Shown here in pieces: positions 30,576 to 39,558 of a DNA stretch of 64,000 nucleotides (the first letter of the stretch is position 1; each line of letters opens with the position of its first letter). Origin of the DNA: Acetofilamentum sp. (GTDB taxonomy: Bacteria; Bacteroidota; Bacteroidia; Bacteroidales; DYOH01); assembly GCA_020720625.1 (NCBI GenBank), contig DYOH01000001.1:1-64000 (forward strand), written 5' to 3'. The position numbers were made by a program, and so were the translations under genes. The notes beneath the pieces were generated by a model. It searched no databases and had not been told where the DNA came from. It worked only from the letters and a program-made list of their open reading frames with translations.

Positions 30576-33500
30576 ATGAGCGAAAGGATACTAAAGGCCT
30601 TAATGCAATTATTTGCCATTGTTGCAGATCCGAACTCTAATGCAGAGGAAAGACGCGATGTGGTACGCTCATTTTTGATGCAACAACTCAACTCTGAGTT
30701 GATTGAAGAATATTTGCGCTTATTCGACGATTTTTTTAACGAATACCAGCGAAAAAGAGAACGTTCCACCCGACAAAAACAGCAAATTTCGGCTAGTTCG
30801 GTAAAGGTTATCATGATAGCCACAGTTATTAATGAAGAACTTAGCCAAAAAGAAAAAATAATTGTACTTATTCGCTTACTCGAGTTTATTAAGAATGATG
30901 AAAAAATTTCGGAACAGGAGAGCGAATTTGTAACTACCATTTCCGATACCTTTAATATTCCGCGCTGGCAATACGACGAAATTAAATCATTTGTTGTTAA
31001 TTCTTTTGCACAGTTGAGCGATTCAGAAAATATTCTGGTGGCCGATTCGAACACCCTTTTCCCTCAGGCTAAAATTCGTAAACTACAAATAGATAATCTA
31101 AAGGGCCAAATTCGTGTGTTGAGAATAAGTTTGGCCAATCTCTATATTATGAGATTTATTAGTGAAAACGAAATTTACTTGAACAGCCAATTGCTGCAAC
31201 CCGGCAAAGTATATATTATTTCCACCGGAAACTCTATCAGAAGTTCACACATCAAACCAATCTATTATAGCGATATTGTAAGCAGTTTTGCACTAGATAT
31301 TACCAAGCCAAAAGTAGTTTTGGAAGCGATTAATGTGCACTATAAGTTTAAAGGTGGAAAAGTTGGGCTTTATAATGTAAATTTTCTCGAAAAATCGGGA
31401 AATCTGATTGGCATTATGGGTGCTAGCGGCACAGGTAAATCAACCTTGCTAAACGTATTAAACGGAATGGAGGCCCCCACCAAAGGTGAAGTAGTTATTA
31501 ATGGAATAAACATACACAAAGAAGCAGATAAAATAGAAGGCATAATAGGCTATGTTTCTCAAGACGATTTATTGATGGAAGACCTTACTGTATTTGAGAA
31601 CCTCTACTTTAATGCGAAATTATGTTTTAGCGAACTTACTAATTTTCAGATAATACGTATAGTACTTAAAACACTAAAAAGTTTGGGCCTTTACGAAGCC
31701 AGAAAACTGAAAGTGGGCAGTCCATTGGATAAGAAAATAAGTGGTGGACAAAGAAAACGCTTAAATATAGCCTTAGAGCTAATACGCGAACCAGCTGTTT
31801 TATTTTTAGACGAGCCCACATCAGGGCTTTCGTCGCGCGATTCGCAAAACATTCTGGATTTGCTCAAAGAACTGGCGCTTAAGGGAAAAATGGTTTTTGT
31901 AGTGATACATCAACCTTCGTCCGAAATTTTTAAAATGTTCGACCGACTTCTGATACTCGATCAGGGCGGTTATTTGATATATAACGGAGATCCGGTAGAT
32001 TCAATAGTATACTTTAAATCGCGCATACATCAGGCCAATTGGAACGAGAGCGAGTGTACAAGTTGCGGTAATGTAAATGTTGAACAAATTTTTAATATCG
32101 TTGAATCTAATGTAATCGACGAATACGGAAGTTTTACGCAAACCCGTAAAATTTCGCCATCGGAATGGTATACTTTTTTTCGGGAATATAAGAGTAAGGA
32201 GCGTAAACGCTCTGTTTTAGTGCGCGATTTGCCCGAACTTTCGTTTAAAATTCCGAATTGGTTTAAACAGCTTAAAGTATTCATACAGAGAGATGTACTT
32301 TCGAAACTCGCCAACAGACAATACATGATAATTAATTTGGCAGAGGCACCTCTCTTGGCATTTCTTTTGGCATATATTATTAAGTACTATAGTGTTGATG
32401 TAGCCAATGTATACGGCTATACCATGGGCGATAACATGAATTTACCGGTTTATCTTTTTATGTCGGTAATTGTAGGTCTGTTTATTGGGCTTACGGTAAG
32501 TGCACAAGAGATAATAAAAGATCAACGCATTTTGCGGCGCGAACGATTTCTAAATCTCAGCCGGTCTAGCTATCTGAGCTCCAAAATTTTTATACTTTTT
32601 GTCATATCGGCTTATCAATCACTTGTTTTTGTGTTGGTTGGAAACTCTATTATGGAAATTAACGATATGTATGCGGAGTATTGGTTAATGCTATTTTCCA
32701 CTTGGGCCTTCGCAAATTTGCTTGGTTTAAATATTTCAGATAGTTTTACAACATCGGTAACCATTCATATTTTAATACCGTTTTTGCTCATTCCTCAGCT
32801 TATTCTAAGTGGTATAATTGTTAAGTACGATAATCTAAATCCACGGATAAGCGGGCCTAGTACCATTCCATGGTACGGAGAGCTTATTACAGCTCGTTGG
32901 GCCTACGAAGGTCTTGCTGTTTACCAGTTTACACACAACAAATACGAAAAGCTTTTTTACGATTTTAATAAGCAAATGAGCCAAGCTGAGTACAAGAAAA
33001 ATTATTGGCTTAAAACTCTGGAAAATAAGCTTTTAGATATTAAGCGAAATTATCCATTGGTACAAGACAAAAGGTTGGTAGAAAAAGATTTAGAAGTATT
33101 GCGCAATGAAATAGCCAATGAACTTAAAGAGAATTATAGTAAAAAAATTAGGCCAGAAGATATTTATTACGATAATTATACGCCACTATTAGAGGCTCAA
33201 ATAAAGAGTTATTTTGAATTGCTCAAAAAGCATTACATCAATTTAAATAATGATGCTCGTAGGAAAAAGGATAATATTGTAAATGCCAGGGAGGCTACAC
33301 CGGAAAGCAGAGAAGAATTTGTGCTGCTTAAGAAACAAAATTTCAATAGTCGTTTGGCCGATTTCCTTACCAATAGCGACGATATTCGTAATGTAATAGA
33401 ATATAATGGTCATTTATATCAAAAAAGCGACCCAATATACCAAGATCCAACCCGAAAATTTATAAAGGCACATTTTTATACTCCCGAGAAAAGAATATTT

Positions 33501-33656
33501 ACCTTGCGTGTACATACTTTCTGGATGAACATCATTGTAATTTGGATTTCAATCCTTACTCTTTATGTTGCACTGTATTACGGATGGTTAAAAAGGATGA
33601 TAAATATGGGTGGTTATCTGATTGCAAGAATAAAAGAAAAGTTTAACCTGAATTAA
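30576..33656 (+). CDS. Large ABC transporter: TerB-like, FHA-like, ATPase, ABC-2 permease
   Basis: 1,026 residues. N-terminal helical TerB-like domain (about 1-150), then a degenerate FHA-like segment (about 165-245: ENEIYLNSQLLQPGKVYII, NSIRSSHIKPIYYSDI). The ATPase has Walker A GASGTGKST near 281, signature SGGQRKR near 388 and Walker B AVLFLDEPTSGLSS near 408; with the fused permease it matches the ABCG-type half-transporter order. Membrane helices cluster at about 585-790, followed by a hydrophilic, Lys/Glu-rich insertion of roughly 180 residues before the last helix at about 985-1008. Substrate unknown. Last of a three-gene operon; the next genes are convergent. Confidence 0.82.
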   Translation: MSERILKALMQLFAIVADPNSNAEERRDVVRSFLMQQLNSELIEEYLRLFDDFFNEYQRKRERSTRQKQQISASSVKVIMIATVINEELSQKEKIIVLIRLLEFIKNDEKISEQESEFVTTISDTFNIPRWQYDEIKSFVVNSFAQLSDSENILVADSNTLFPQAKIRKLQIDNLKGQIRVLRISLANLYIMRFISENEIYLNSQLLQPGKVYIISTGNSIRSSHIKPIYYSDIVSSFALDITKPKVVLEAINVHYKFKGGKVGLYNVNFLEKSGNLIGIMGASGTGKSTLLNVLNGMEAPTKGEVVINGINIHKEADKIEGIIGYVSQDDLLMEDLTVFENLYFNAKLCFSELTNFQIIRIVLKTLKSLGLYEARKLKVGSPLDKKISGGQRKRLNIALELIREPAVLFLDEPTSGLSSRDSQNILDLLKELALKGKMVFVVIHQPSSEIFKMFDRLLILDQGGYLIYNGDPVDSIVYFKSRIHQANWNESECTSCGNVNVEQIFNIVESNVIDEYGSFTQTRKISPSEWYTFFREYKSKERKRSVLVRDLPELSFKIPNWFKQLKVFIQRDVLSKLANRQYMIINLAEAPLLAFLLAYIIKYYSVDVANVYGYTMGDNMNLPVYLFMSVIVGLFIGLTVSAQEIIKDQRILRRERFLNLSRSSYLSSKIFILFVISAYQSLVFVLVGNSIMEINDMYAEYWLMLFSTWAFANLLGLNISDSFTTSVTIHILIPFLLIPQLILSGIIVKYDNLNPRISGPSTIPWYGELITARWAYEGLAVYQFTHNKYEKLFYDFNKQMSQAEYKKNYWLKTLENKLLDIKRNYPLVQDKRLVEKDLEVLRNEIANELKENYSKKIRPEDIYYDNYTPLLEAQIKSYFELLKKHYINLNNDARRKKDNIVNAREATPESREEFVLLKKQNFNSRLADFLTNSDDIRNVIEYNGHLYQKSDPIYQDPTRKFIKAHFYTPEKRIFTLRVHTFWMNIIVIWISILTLYVALYYGWLKRMINMGGYLIARIKEKFNLN

Positions 33657-33701
33657 ATCAGATTAAACTAATAAAGAAAATAATTTATTTATTGAAAGAA
33701 T

Positions 33702-34085
33702 TTAATCGTTAATTTCAATCATTTTGAACGGAATGTGCAAAATCGACTGATAATCTTCGCCGGCTTCGAGCATGTCTTCATCATCTTCTTCGTAATACCA
33801 GTTTATTGTAACCTGACTTTTTTCAGATTTGCTGATACTCTCTAGTTTTTTAAAAACATCAAGAATACACTTAGAAGAACTGGTATTAAAGTACTCTAAT
33901 TGAATATTTACTTCAGTTTTATCAGATGGACTCTTTCCATATTCTTCCAACCAATCAACCATCGGCTTATAAAACTCAATTGAGTTTTCCGGAATTGAGC
34001 GACCCTTAATTTCTAACTTGCCGGATTCGGCATTAAAAGTAATAGTCGGGGTTTTGGGTGTTCCTTCAATTAATATTGGCTCCAT
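33702..34085 (-). CDS. SiaC-family regulatory phosphoprotein (DUF1987)
   Basis: 127 residues, full length for the family. Typical segments: the opening IEGTPKTPTITFNAESGKLEIKG, SIEFYKPMVDWLEEYG, and QLEYFNTSSSKCILDVFKKL. Thr68 in this last segment sits at the number of the phosphorylated threonine of Pseudomonas SiaC. In that system SiaC unphosphorylated binds and activates the diguanylate cyclase SiaD; SiaB phosphorylates it and SiaA dephosphorylates it. No SiaD homologue is in the window. It lies 42 bases after the siaB-like gene. Confidence 0.9.
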   Translation of the reverse strand: MEPILIEGTPKTPTITFNAESGKLEIKGRSIPENSIEFYKPMVDWLEEYGKSPSDKTEVNIQLEYFNTSSSKCILDVFKKLESISKSEKSQVTINWYYEEDDEDMLEAGEDYQSILHIPFKMIEIND

Positions 34086-34127
34086 TATTATTTATTTTAA
34101 AAAGCTTTACTTATAAATTTTACATAT

Positions 34128-34670
34128 TTAATCTGCAATCAAAACACTTAGACTAAAAAAAGAGTATTCCTGATTGTAATTAATAAATTCGTATTCAAGT
34201 TTATTACCTGATTTACGCGCAATGTCTATCATTCCTAAACCACCACCACCTTTGGGCGAAAATTCCTCGTTATTAAGAATCATTTTATAGAGTGATTTTA
34301 GTTCTTCTTTGTTTAAGTAATTTATTTGGTCTAATCGGTCTTTAATCATTTTTACCCTGCTTCTTCTTACAAAGTTTCCGGTATTTATTTTATAACCTTC
34401 ACCATATCTTGAGACTACAAATATAGCAAAATTTTTATCCAAATTTATATCCGAGGGTGCTTCATCAATATGATGATAAAGATTTTGCAAGGATTCTACT
34501 AAAACATTATAAACCTTCTTTTTTACCTTACTATCTTCATTGGTTTGTTCTAGCCTGTCTTCCAGCGAAGAGAGAACGTTTGTAATGAGCTCAGCAGTTA
34601 TTTCTCCCTGATAAGTCATTATTACATTTCCTTTTGTAGCCTTAGTAAACCAAGTGTTTAAATCAAACAT
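34128..34670 (-). CDS. SiaB-family protein kinase (DUF6272)
   Basis: 180 residues from ATG 34668-34670; an in-frame start 17 codons upstream would overlap the promoter. The fold is HATPase-like, related to anti-sigma kinases: YNVLVESLQNLYHHID carries the N-box-like Glu/Asn, and GGGGLGMIDIARKSG is the glycine-rich ATP-lid segment near the C-terminus. It should phosphorylate the adjacent SiaC-like protein on Thr68. The gene has the best-matching promoter in the window (34692-34722), so the pair is likely an independent operon despite being downstream of the methyltransferase gene. Confidence 0.85.
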   Translation of the reverse strand: MFDLNTWFTKATKGNVIMTYQGEITAELITNVLSSLEDRLEQTNEDSKVKKKVYNVLVESLQNLYHHIDEAPSDINLDKNFAIFVVSRYGEGYKINTGNFVRRSRVKMIKDRLDQINYLNKEELKSLYKMILNNEEFSPKGGGGLGMIDIARKSGNKLEYEFINYNQEYSFFSLSVLIAD

Positions 34671-34691
34671 GATTGCTCTCTTCTTATTAAA

Positions 34692-34722
34692 CAAATTTAT
34701 ACTAAAATTTTCAAAAATCAAA
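34692..34722 (-). promoter_or_regulatory. Bacteroidota-type promoter of the siaB-siaC pair
   Basis: On the minus strand TTTG (34719-34722), a 19-base spacer and TAAATTTG (34692-34699) match the consensus TTTG-N19-21-TAnnTTTG. Expected transcription start is about 15 bases before the siaB ATG. Confidence 0.65.
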
Positions 34723-34739
34723 CCATATTTACTAAAACC

Positions 34740-35870
34740 TTAATATAAATCGTAATTATTAAAACTACATTCAATAGATGCGTTTAATAAATTTATTTTA
34801 CGAACCGGTTTAAGCGCAAAACTTTTAAATGATTTTGATTTTGGAGCTAATACCCAAGCATTAAATTGTTTAAAATTATTTTTCAGCACATCGCTCACTG
34901 TTTTGTAAAATTCTTCTGCCTCATTTATTTCCACCCTTATATCGTAAGGTAAATTCATTACAATTAATCCGGGTTCCGATGGTGTTTCAATTTTTTCAAA
35001 TTTTTGCTTGCTAAGTGTAATAAAATCGCTTAAACCTGCGGCATAAATATTTGTTGAAGCTTCTGAAATGGCTACAGGCGATTGGTCTGATGCCCATATA
35101 GATTTTAAGGGTTTATGTCTTTTACTATTGGCTTTTTGTACTATTTCCTGCCACAATTTTTTGTCGAAATTTGGCCAATGGAAAAACCCAAAATCCTTGC
35201 GGAAAGCCCCTGGTGGTGTTTCGGTGGCAATAAGGCCGGCCTCGATGGCTAGTGTTCCTGAGCCACTCATAAAGTCGTAAAATGCTTGTTTGCCGGTATA
35301 GCCTGCCATTATGAGCATGGCGGCAGCAAGTGTTTCGTTTAGCGGGGCTATACCTTGTTTGTGTCTGTAATTTCTTTTATTTAAGGTTTCGCCCGAAGAA
35401 TTTAGCGATAAGGTAACACTTTTATTTTTTATATGCACATTAAATTCAAAATCAGGTTTCTCCGTATTTACGTCGGGTCTTTTTCCGGTATTTTTCCTAA
35501 TTCTATCCACAATAGCATCTTTCACTTTTAGGGCTGCATATTGCGAATGATTAAAATATACGCTATAGCTTGTGGCATGTACTGAAATGGTGTTGCTGGG
35601 CAGAATTAAATCCTCCCATGCGTATTCTAATATCTTATTATAGAGTGTGTTTACATTGTCTGCTTCGAACTCCAGTATAGGAATAATGATACTTAGCGCT
35701 GTTCTTAACTCCAGATTTGCTTTATAGAGCAATGCCAAATCTGCTTCGAAACTTACGGCCCTTTTTAATATTTCGGTTTCTACCCCCAATGTTGTTTTCA
35801 TCTCCGAGGAGAGCGTATTTTCTAAACCCTGAAGGGTTTTTACAATACATTTAAATTTCGATGCAAGCAC
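34740..35870 (-). CDS. THUMP-domain class I SAM-dependent RNA methyltransferase, RlmL-like
   Basis: 376 residues. The start appears to be GTG 35868-35870: it is the first codon after the upstream stop, and KFKCIVKTLQGLENTLSSEM is the expected family N-terminus. THUMP domain at about 45-155, then a methyltransferase domain: YNYRHKQG-like NYRHKQGIAPLNETLAA, FYDFMSGSGTLAIEAG (SAM loop), WASDQSP and VMNLPYDIR (NPPY-type catalytic motif). The likely reaction is N2-methylation of a guanine in 23S rRNA. It lies one base after a T9SS cargo gene. Confidence 0.88.
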   Translation of the reverse strand: MLASKFKCIVKTLQGLENTLSSEMKTTLGVETEILKRAVSFEADLALLYKANLELRTALSIIIPILEFEADNVNTLYNKILEYAWEDLILPSNTISVHATSYSVYFNHSQYAALKVKDAIVDRIRKNTGKRPDVNTEKPDFEFNVHIKNKSVTLSLNSSGETLNKRNYRHKQGIAPLNETLAAAMLIMAGYTGKQAFYDFMSGSGTLAIEAGLIATETPPGAFRKDFGFFHWPNFDKKLWQEIVQKANSKRHKPLKSIWASDQSPVAISEASTNIYAAGLSDFITLSKQKFEKIETPSEPGLIVMNLPYDIRVEINEAEEFYKTVSDVLKNNFKQFNAWVLAPKSKSFKSFALKPVRKINLLNASIECSFNNYDLY

Positions 35871-35871
35871 T

Positions 35872-37797
35872 TTAGTCTAATTTTATAAATTTTCGTCTAT
35901 ATTGTTTTTCTTTGCTTCTGATGTTTATGATATAGATACCAGTTTTCAGATTGCTAATATCGATATTTTGCTCGTTATTTACAAAATTAGCTTGATGTAT
36001 TTGTGTTATCTTGCCACTTTGATTTATTATCTCGATACTTTCAACCATTATATTTTTATCTAATATATTTAAATACAATAATTTGTTTGTTGGGTTTGGG
36101 TATAAATTGAATTCATTGTAATACTGTTCCTTGTGCTGAAAGATGTTGTTTGACGTTATTGGAATATTGGTTTTTGTGGTGTTATTTTGGCAAAATGGGT
36201 TTGACACCGTTAGCGACACTTCATAAGTACCATTGCTTGTATATTGATGGTTTGGATTTTTTTCAATAGAAAACATACCGTCGCCAAAACTCCATGAATA
36301 GCTATTTAGCATAAGCTCCGGAAAACTTTTGTTTTGAAAGTTTACTACGTTGGCATCGGTGGTATAACTAAAATCGGCGTAAAGACTTTCTTTTAGCGAG
36401 ATAATTAATGAATCGGAACTTGGACCGTTGCCACAGCTATTCACTGCTCTTACGGCAAGACGCACTGTGCCCATATAATCATCTGTCCAGTTTACTGTGG
36501 TAAAATAATTATCGCTAAGCACAAGGCCCGCATTGGCTGGTACCATTATCCATTGATAATAATTAGCATTTTGTACCTCAGCACTTTCGTAATCGGTATT
36601 TATTGCATTTATACACATTTCGCTTACGCCGGCAGGCTGGGGCATTTTTTCTGGTTTGCGTATGTATAATACTTTTAGAGAATCGCTTAAAGGGCTTATG
36701 CCACAAATATTTGATGCAGAAACGTAAATGGATGAAAATCCTTGGTTTGCACTATTCCAATAGGCGTTTCCGCTTTTGCTTATGCCTTCCATTGTGGCTG
36801 CTGTATCGGGAGATATATACCATTGATAGCGGGTTGCTTCATCACTTTCTCCAACGGTATAAACCGAATAGTCTTTACCTTCGCAAATTACAGTATCGCC
36901 TATAATTTTTCCGGGTTTGGGTGGAATTATGTTTAGGTAGGCTTTCAAGGGTGATGATTTTTCGCTTATTCCGCATATATTTCCTGCTTGCACGAAAACT
37001 TCAAATTCTTTTCGAAAATCTTTTTTCCATTTGATTTTTAGGCTATCGTTATGATTTGTCAATATTCCTGCATCCAAGGGTTCGAGTGTCCAATTGTAAT
37101 ATGTTGCATTATAAGAACCTCCGGTAAAAAATGAATGCACAGAATCATTCAGGCAATAGTAGTCTTCTCCCGAAGGTATGGGGGGCGCGAATGGAATGTC
37201 AATCATTCTTAATACTTTAATTGGCGAACTGTTGCTCGAGCCACAGGTATTGGACGCAGTTACATTTATGGTGATATCACCGTCATAGTCGGTATAAATG
37301 TGCAAAATGGCAGTGGTATCGCTGGCGCTAATATAAGATGAATTTACAGGACTGATGCTCCATTGGTAAGTTTCGGCATTTTCCTGGCTATTAATGTAAA
37401 AATTGGCTGTTGTTGCTCCAATGCATAACAGCGAATCGCCAATGGGCATAATAGGGGTATTTGGCAAACCTATTATGCTGATAAACAGGGTGTCGGATGA
37501 ATTGCTTGAACCAAAACTATTCGTTGCTGTAACGCTAAGTTTGGCTATTCCGCTGTATTCTTCGGAGAAATCGATGTAAACTGAAGTATCTTGTGCGCGT
37601 AAACTCCCCGCTTCTGATGGAATAAGGCTCCAGATATAAGATGTAGCATTCAAAACGCTTCTTGTTGTATAGCGCGTATCTGCATTAATGTTGCATAAAC
37701 TCGATTTACCGATTGGTTGACTTGGTTTTGCCGGAACCTGCGCTTTTATTTGTATTGTCCAAACTACCAATAATATACTCATAAAAAATTTTGTCAT
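35872..37797 (-). CDS. T9SS-secreted protein: five Ig-like repeats, PKD domain, type A sorting domain
   Basis: 641 residues with signal peptide (FFMSILLVVWTIQIKAQ). Five repeats of about 88-92 residues run from 23 to about 475, each with a G-x(4)-C start, N-A-x-x-Y-x-W core and A-x-N-x-C-G-x-S end (the first has Phe for Cys). A PKD domain follows (NSYSWSFGDGMFS, HQYTSNGTYEVSLTV), then a C-terminal T9SS type A domain (FNLYPNPTNKLLYL, NLKTGIYIINI, RKFIKLD). The protein should cross the outer membrane by T9SS and be attached to the surface or released. The repeats look like adhesin modules; the ligand is unknown. Confidence 0.9.
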   Translation of the reverse strand: MTKFFMSILLVVWTIQIKAQVPAKPSQPIGKSSLCNINADTRYTTRSVLNATSYIWSLIPSEAGSLRAQDTSVYIDFSEEYSGIAKLSVTATNSFGSSNSSDTLFISIIGLPNTPIMPIGDSLLCIGATTANFYINSQENAETYQWSISPVNSSYISASDTTAILHIYTDYDGDITINVTASNTCGSSNSSPIKVLRMIDIPFAPPIPSGEDYYCLNDSVHSFFTGGSYNATYYNWTLEPLDAGILTNHNDSLKIKWKKDFRKEFEVFVQAGNICGISEKSSPLKAYLNIIPPKPGKIIGDTVICEGKDYSVYTVGESDEATRYQWYISPDTAATMEGISKSGNAYWNSANQGFSSIYVSASNICGISPLSDSLKVLYIRKPEKMPQPAGVSEMCINAINTDYESAEVQNANYYQWIMVPANAGLVLSDNYFTTVNWTDDYMGTVRLAVRAVNSCGNGPSSDSLIISLKESLYADFSYTTDANVVNFQNKSFPELMLNSYSWSFGDGMFSIEKNPNHQYTSNGTYEVSLTVSNPFCQNNTTKTNIPITSNNIFQHKEQYYNEFNLYPNPTNKLLYLNILDKNIMVESIEIINQSGKITQIHQANFVNNEQNIDISNLKTGIYIINIRSKEKQYRRKFIKLD

Positions 37798-37918
37798 CTG
37801 TTTGTCATTTTTTTTGATAAGCTAAATATATACTTTGCGATACTATTCTGAACTAACTATGATTTATTTTTTTTCAATTGGCTGATTTTGTGTTTTTTCT
37901 ATTTTTGCGGCTAGATAC

Positions 37919-38494
37919 CTAATGTTGGTTTAATATATATTTATTTATTACTGCGTAAGATACCGAAATATTTTGAAGAATGCTTTCAAATAAGCAAAAA
38001 TGATTGATATGCACTTGCCCGAAAACTTCATTTTTATGATAATCCAAAGTTTTCTTTAAAGATAATGAATCTGGAGGTGAATAAAAGCGTGCTATGGTTA
38101 AATGTGCCTTAAAATCTGGCGGAAATGGAATATTTCCGGATATGGCCAAAACCTTATGAATATTTGTTGCTAATTCAGCTAAAGTTTCGCTAGCACTAAT
38201 TCCAAGCCAAAGAACTTTGGCATTTCTGATATTTGGAAAAATGCCCAAGCCACTAATTATTAGGTCGAATTCGGCAATATGCAAATGGCTTGTTTGAAGT
38301 AGCTCAGCAATTTTATTTACTTCATTTATGGGAGTTTCTCCAATAAATGAAATCGTTAGATGATAATTTGCTTGAGCTACCCACTTTGCTTTAAAATGTG
38401 CTGTTTCTAGCTTGATTCGTTCAATATGCTCAAGCGTATTTTCATCAAGAATTAAAGGTATGCCAACAAATATTCTTTTAACTATTTGATCCAT
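37919..38494 (-). CDS. thpR: RNA 2',3'-cyclic phosphodiesterase (2'-5' RNA ligase family)
   Basis: 191 residues. Both HxTx motifs of the 2H phosphoesterase fold are present: HLTISF near residue 45 and HLTIAR near 131. The N-terminus VKRIFVGIPL is typical of ThpR. It hydrolyses 2',3'-cyclic phosphates to 2'-phosphate, with a ligase activity in vitro. The start ATG (38492-38494) overlaps the upstream radical SAM gene by 17 bases, so the two are translated from one message. Confidence 0.9.
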   Translation of the reverse strand: MDQIVKRIFVGIPLILDENTLEHIERIKLETAHFKAKWVAQANYHLTISFIGETPINEVNKIAELLQTSHLHIAEFDLIISGLGIFPNIRNAKVLWLGISASETLAELATNIHKVLAISGNIPFPPDFKAHLTIARFYSPPDSLSLKKTLDYHKNEVFGQVHINHFCLFESILQNISVSYAVINKYILNQH

Positions 38495-39419
38495 AGGTGT
38501 TATAAAATTTTCCCTGAAAAAGTCCTTGTCTAATCATTTCATTCTCAATTAAATGAACTATTTGATAGTTTTTCAATCTACCCCATTTGGGGGCAATGAG
38601 CAAATTTCCTGGCGATTCTGATGTAAACCTTTCAATTACAATATCTTCTCTTAGAAATGAAACAAATCTGGCCACAAATTCCACATATTCTTCCATTCCG
38701 AATAATTGATATTCAGATTTGTTTAGCAGATAATCTTGCGCCATTTTAGTGCCCCTAATAATTTGTAATTGATGAATTTTTAAAAAATAAATAGGCAGTT
38801 GTGCAATTTTTTTAGCATGTTCGAGCATTTCGGCTCTCGATTCGCCGGGGAGACCGAGAATAATATGCCCGCCCGTTTTTATTCCGTATTTCTTTGCTAA
38901 TTCAAAGGCTTCAATAGTTTCGGCAAAAGTTTGCGCTCTGTTTATTCGTTCTAAGGTTTTATCGGAAGTAGATTCAATACCAAACTCAAGTACCAGATGG
39001 TTTTTTTGGCTAAGTTCGGCTAAGTATTCCATAATTTCAAGGCTCACACAATCGGGGCGAGTGCCAATAATTAATCCGCTTATTTTGGGGTGGGCAAGTG
39101 CTTCTCCGTATTTTTCCCGAAGAATATTCAAAGGTGCATAGGTATTTGAATATGCTTGAAAATAAGCTAGGTATTGCTGATTCGGATATTTTTGTTCGAA
39201 AAATGCGATACCTTCATTTAGTTGTTGAGTTATGCTTTTACTCGAGTTGCAATAAAAGGGATTAAACGAATTATTGTTGCAATAGGTGCAACCTCCGCGT
39301 GCTTTAAATCCATCTCTGTTAGGGCATGTAAATCCTGCATCGAGCGATATTTTCTGATATCTTTCAGCAAAATTGTTTTTAATATAATTGGTATAAGAAT
39401 TATAAATGACTTTTTGCAT
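38478..39419 (-). CDS. Radical SAM protein, YhcC/TIGR01212 family
   Basis: 313 residues. Family N-terminus YNSYTNYIKNNFAERYQKIS followed by the iron-sulfur cluster cysteines in FTCPNRDG and GGCTYCNNNSF (near residues 31, 43 and 46). Also YLAYFQAYSNTYAPL, LIIGTRPDCVS, LEFGIESTSDKTLERINR and HIILGLPGES, all typical of the family. Its substrate is not established. It is first in a two-gene unit with thpR (17-base overlap). Confidence 0.9.
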   Translation of the reverse strand: MQKVIYNSYTNYIKNNFAERYQKISLDAGFTCPNRDGFKARGGCTYCNNNSFNPFYCNSSKSITQQLNEGIAFFEQKYPNQQYLAYFQAYSNTYAPLNILREKYGEALAHPKISGLIIGTRPDCVSLEIMEYLAELSQKNHLVLEFGIESTSDKTLERINRAQTFAETIEAFELAKKYGIKTGGHIILGLPGESRAEMLEHAKKIAQLPIYFLKIHQLQIIRGTKMAQDYLLNKSEYQLFGMEEYVEFVARFVSFLREDIVIERFTSESPGNLLIAPKWGRLKNYQIVHLIENEMIRQGLFQGKFYNTYGSNS

Positions 39420-39433
39420 ACAAAAATTTTATG

Positions 39434-39441
39434 CAAAATTA
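39434..39441 (-). promoter_or_regulatory. Candidate -7 box for the radical SAM gene
   Basis: The minus strand reads TAATTTTG (TAnnTTTG), 14 bases upstream of the ATG; it would give a very short leader. No clear -33 element. Confidence 0.35.
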
Positions 39442-39558
39442 GTTTAAATATCTTGTCTGAGAATAGCTGATGCTAATTTTTAGTGAATATAAAATTTATC
39501 CTTCATCAAATACTTATATTGGCATTGCTGTTAATGTAATATACTGAAAGCCAATGAT

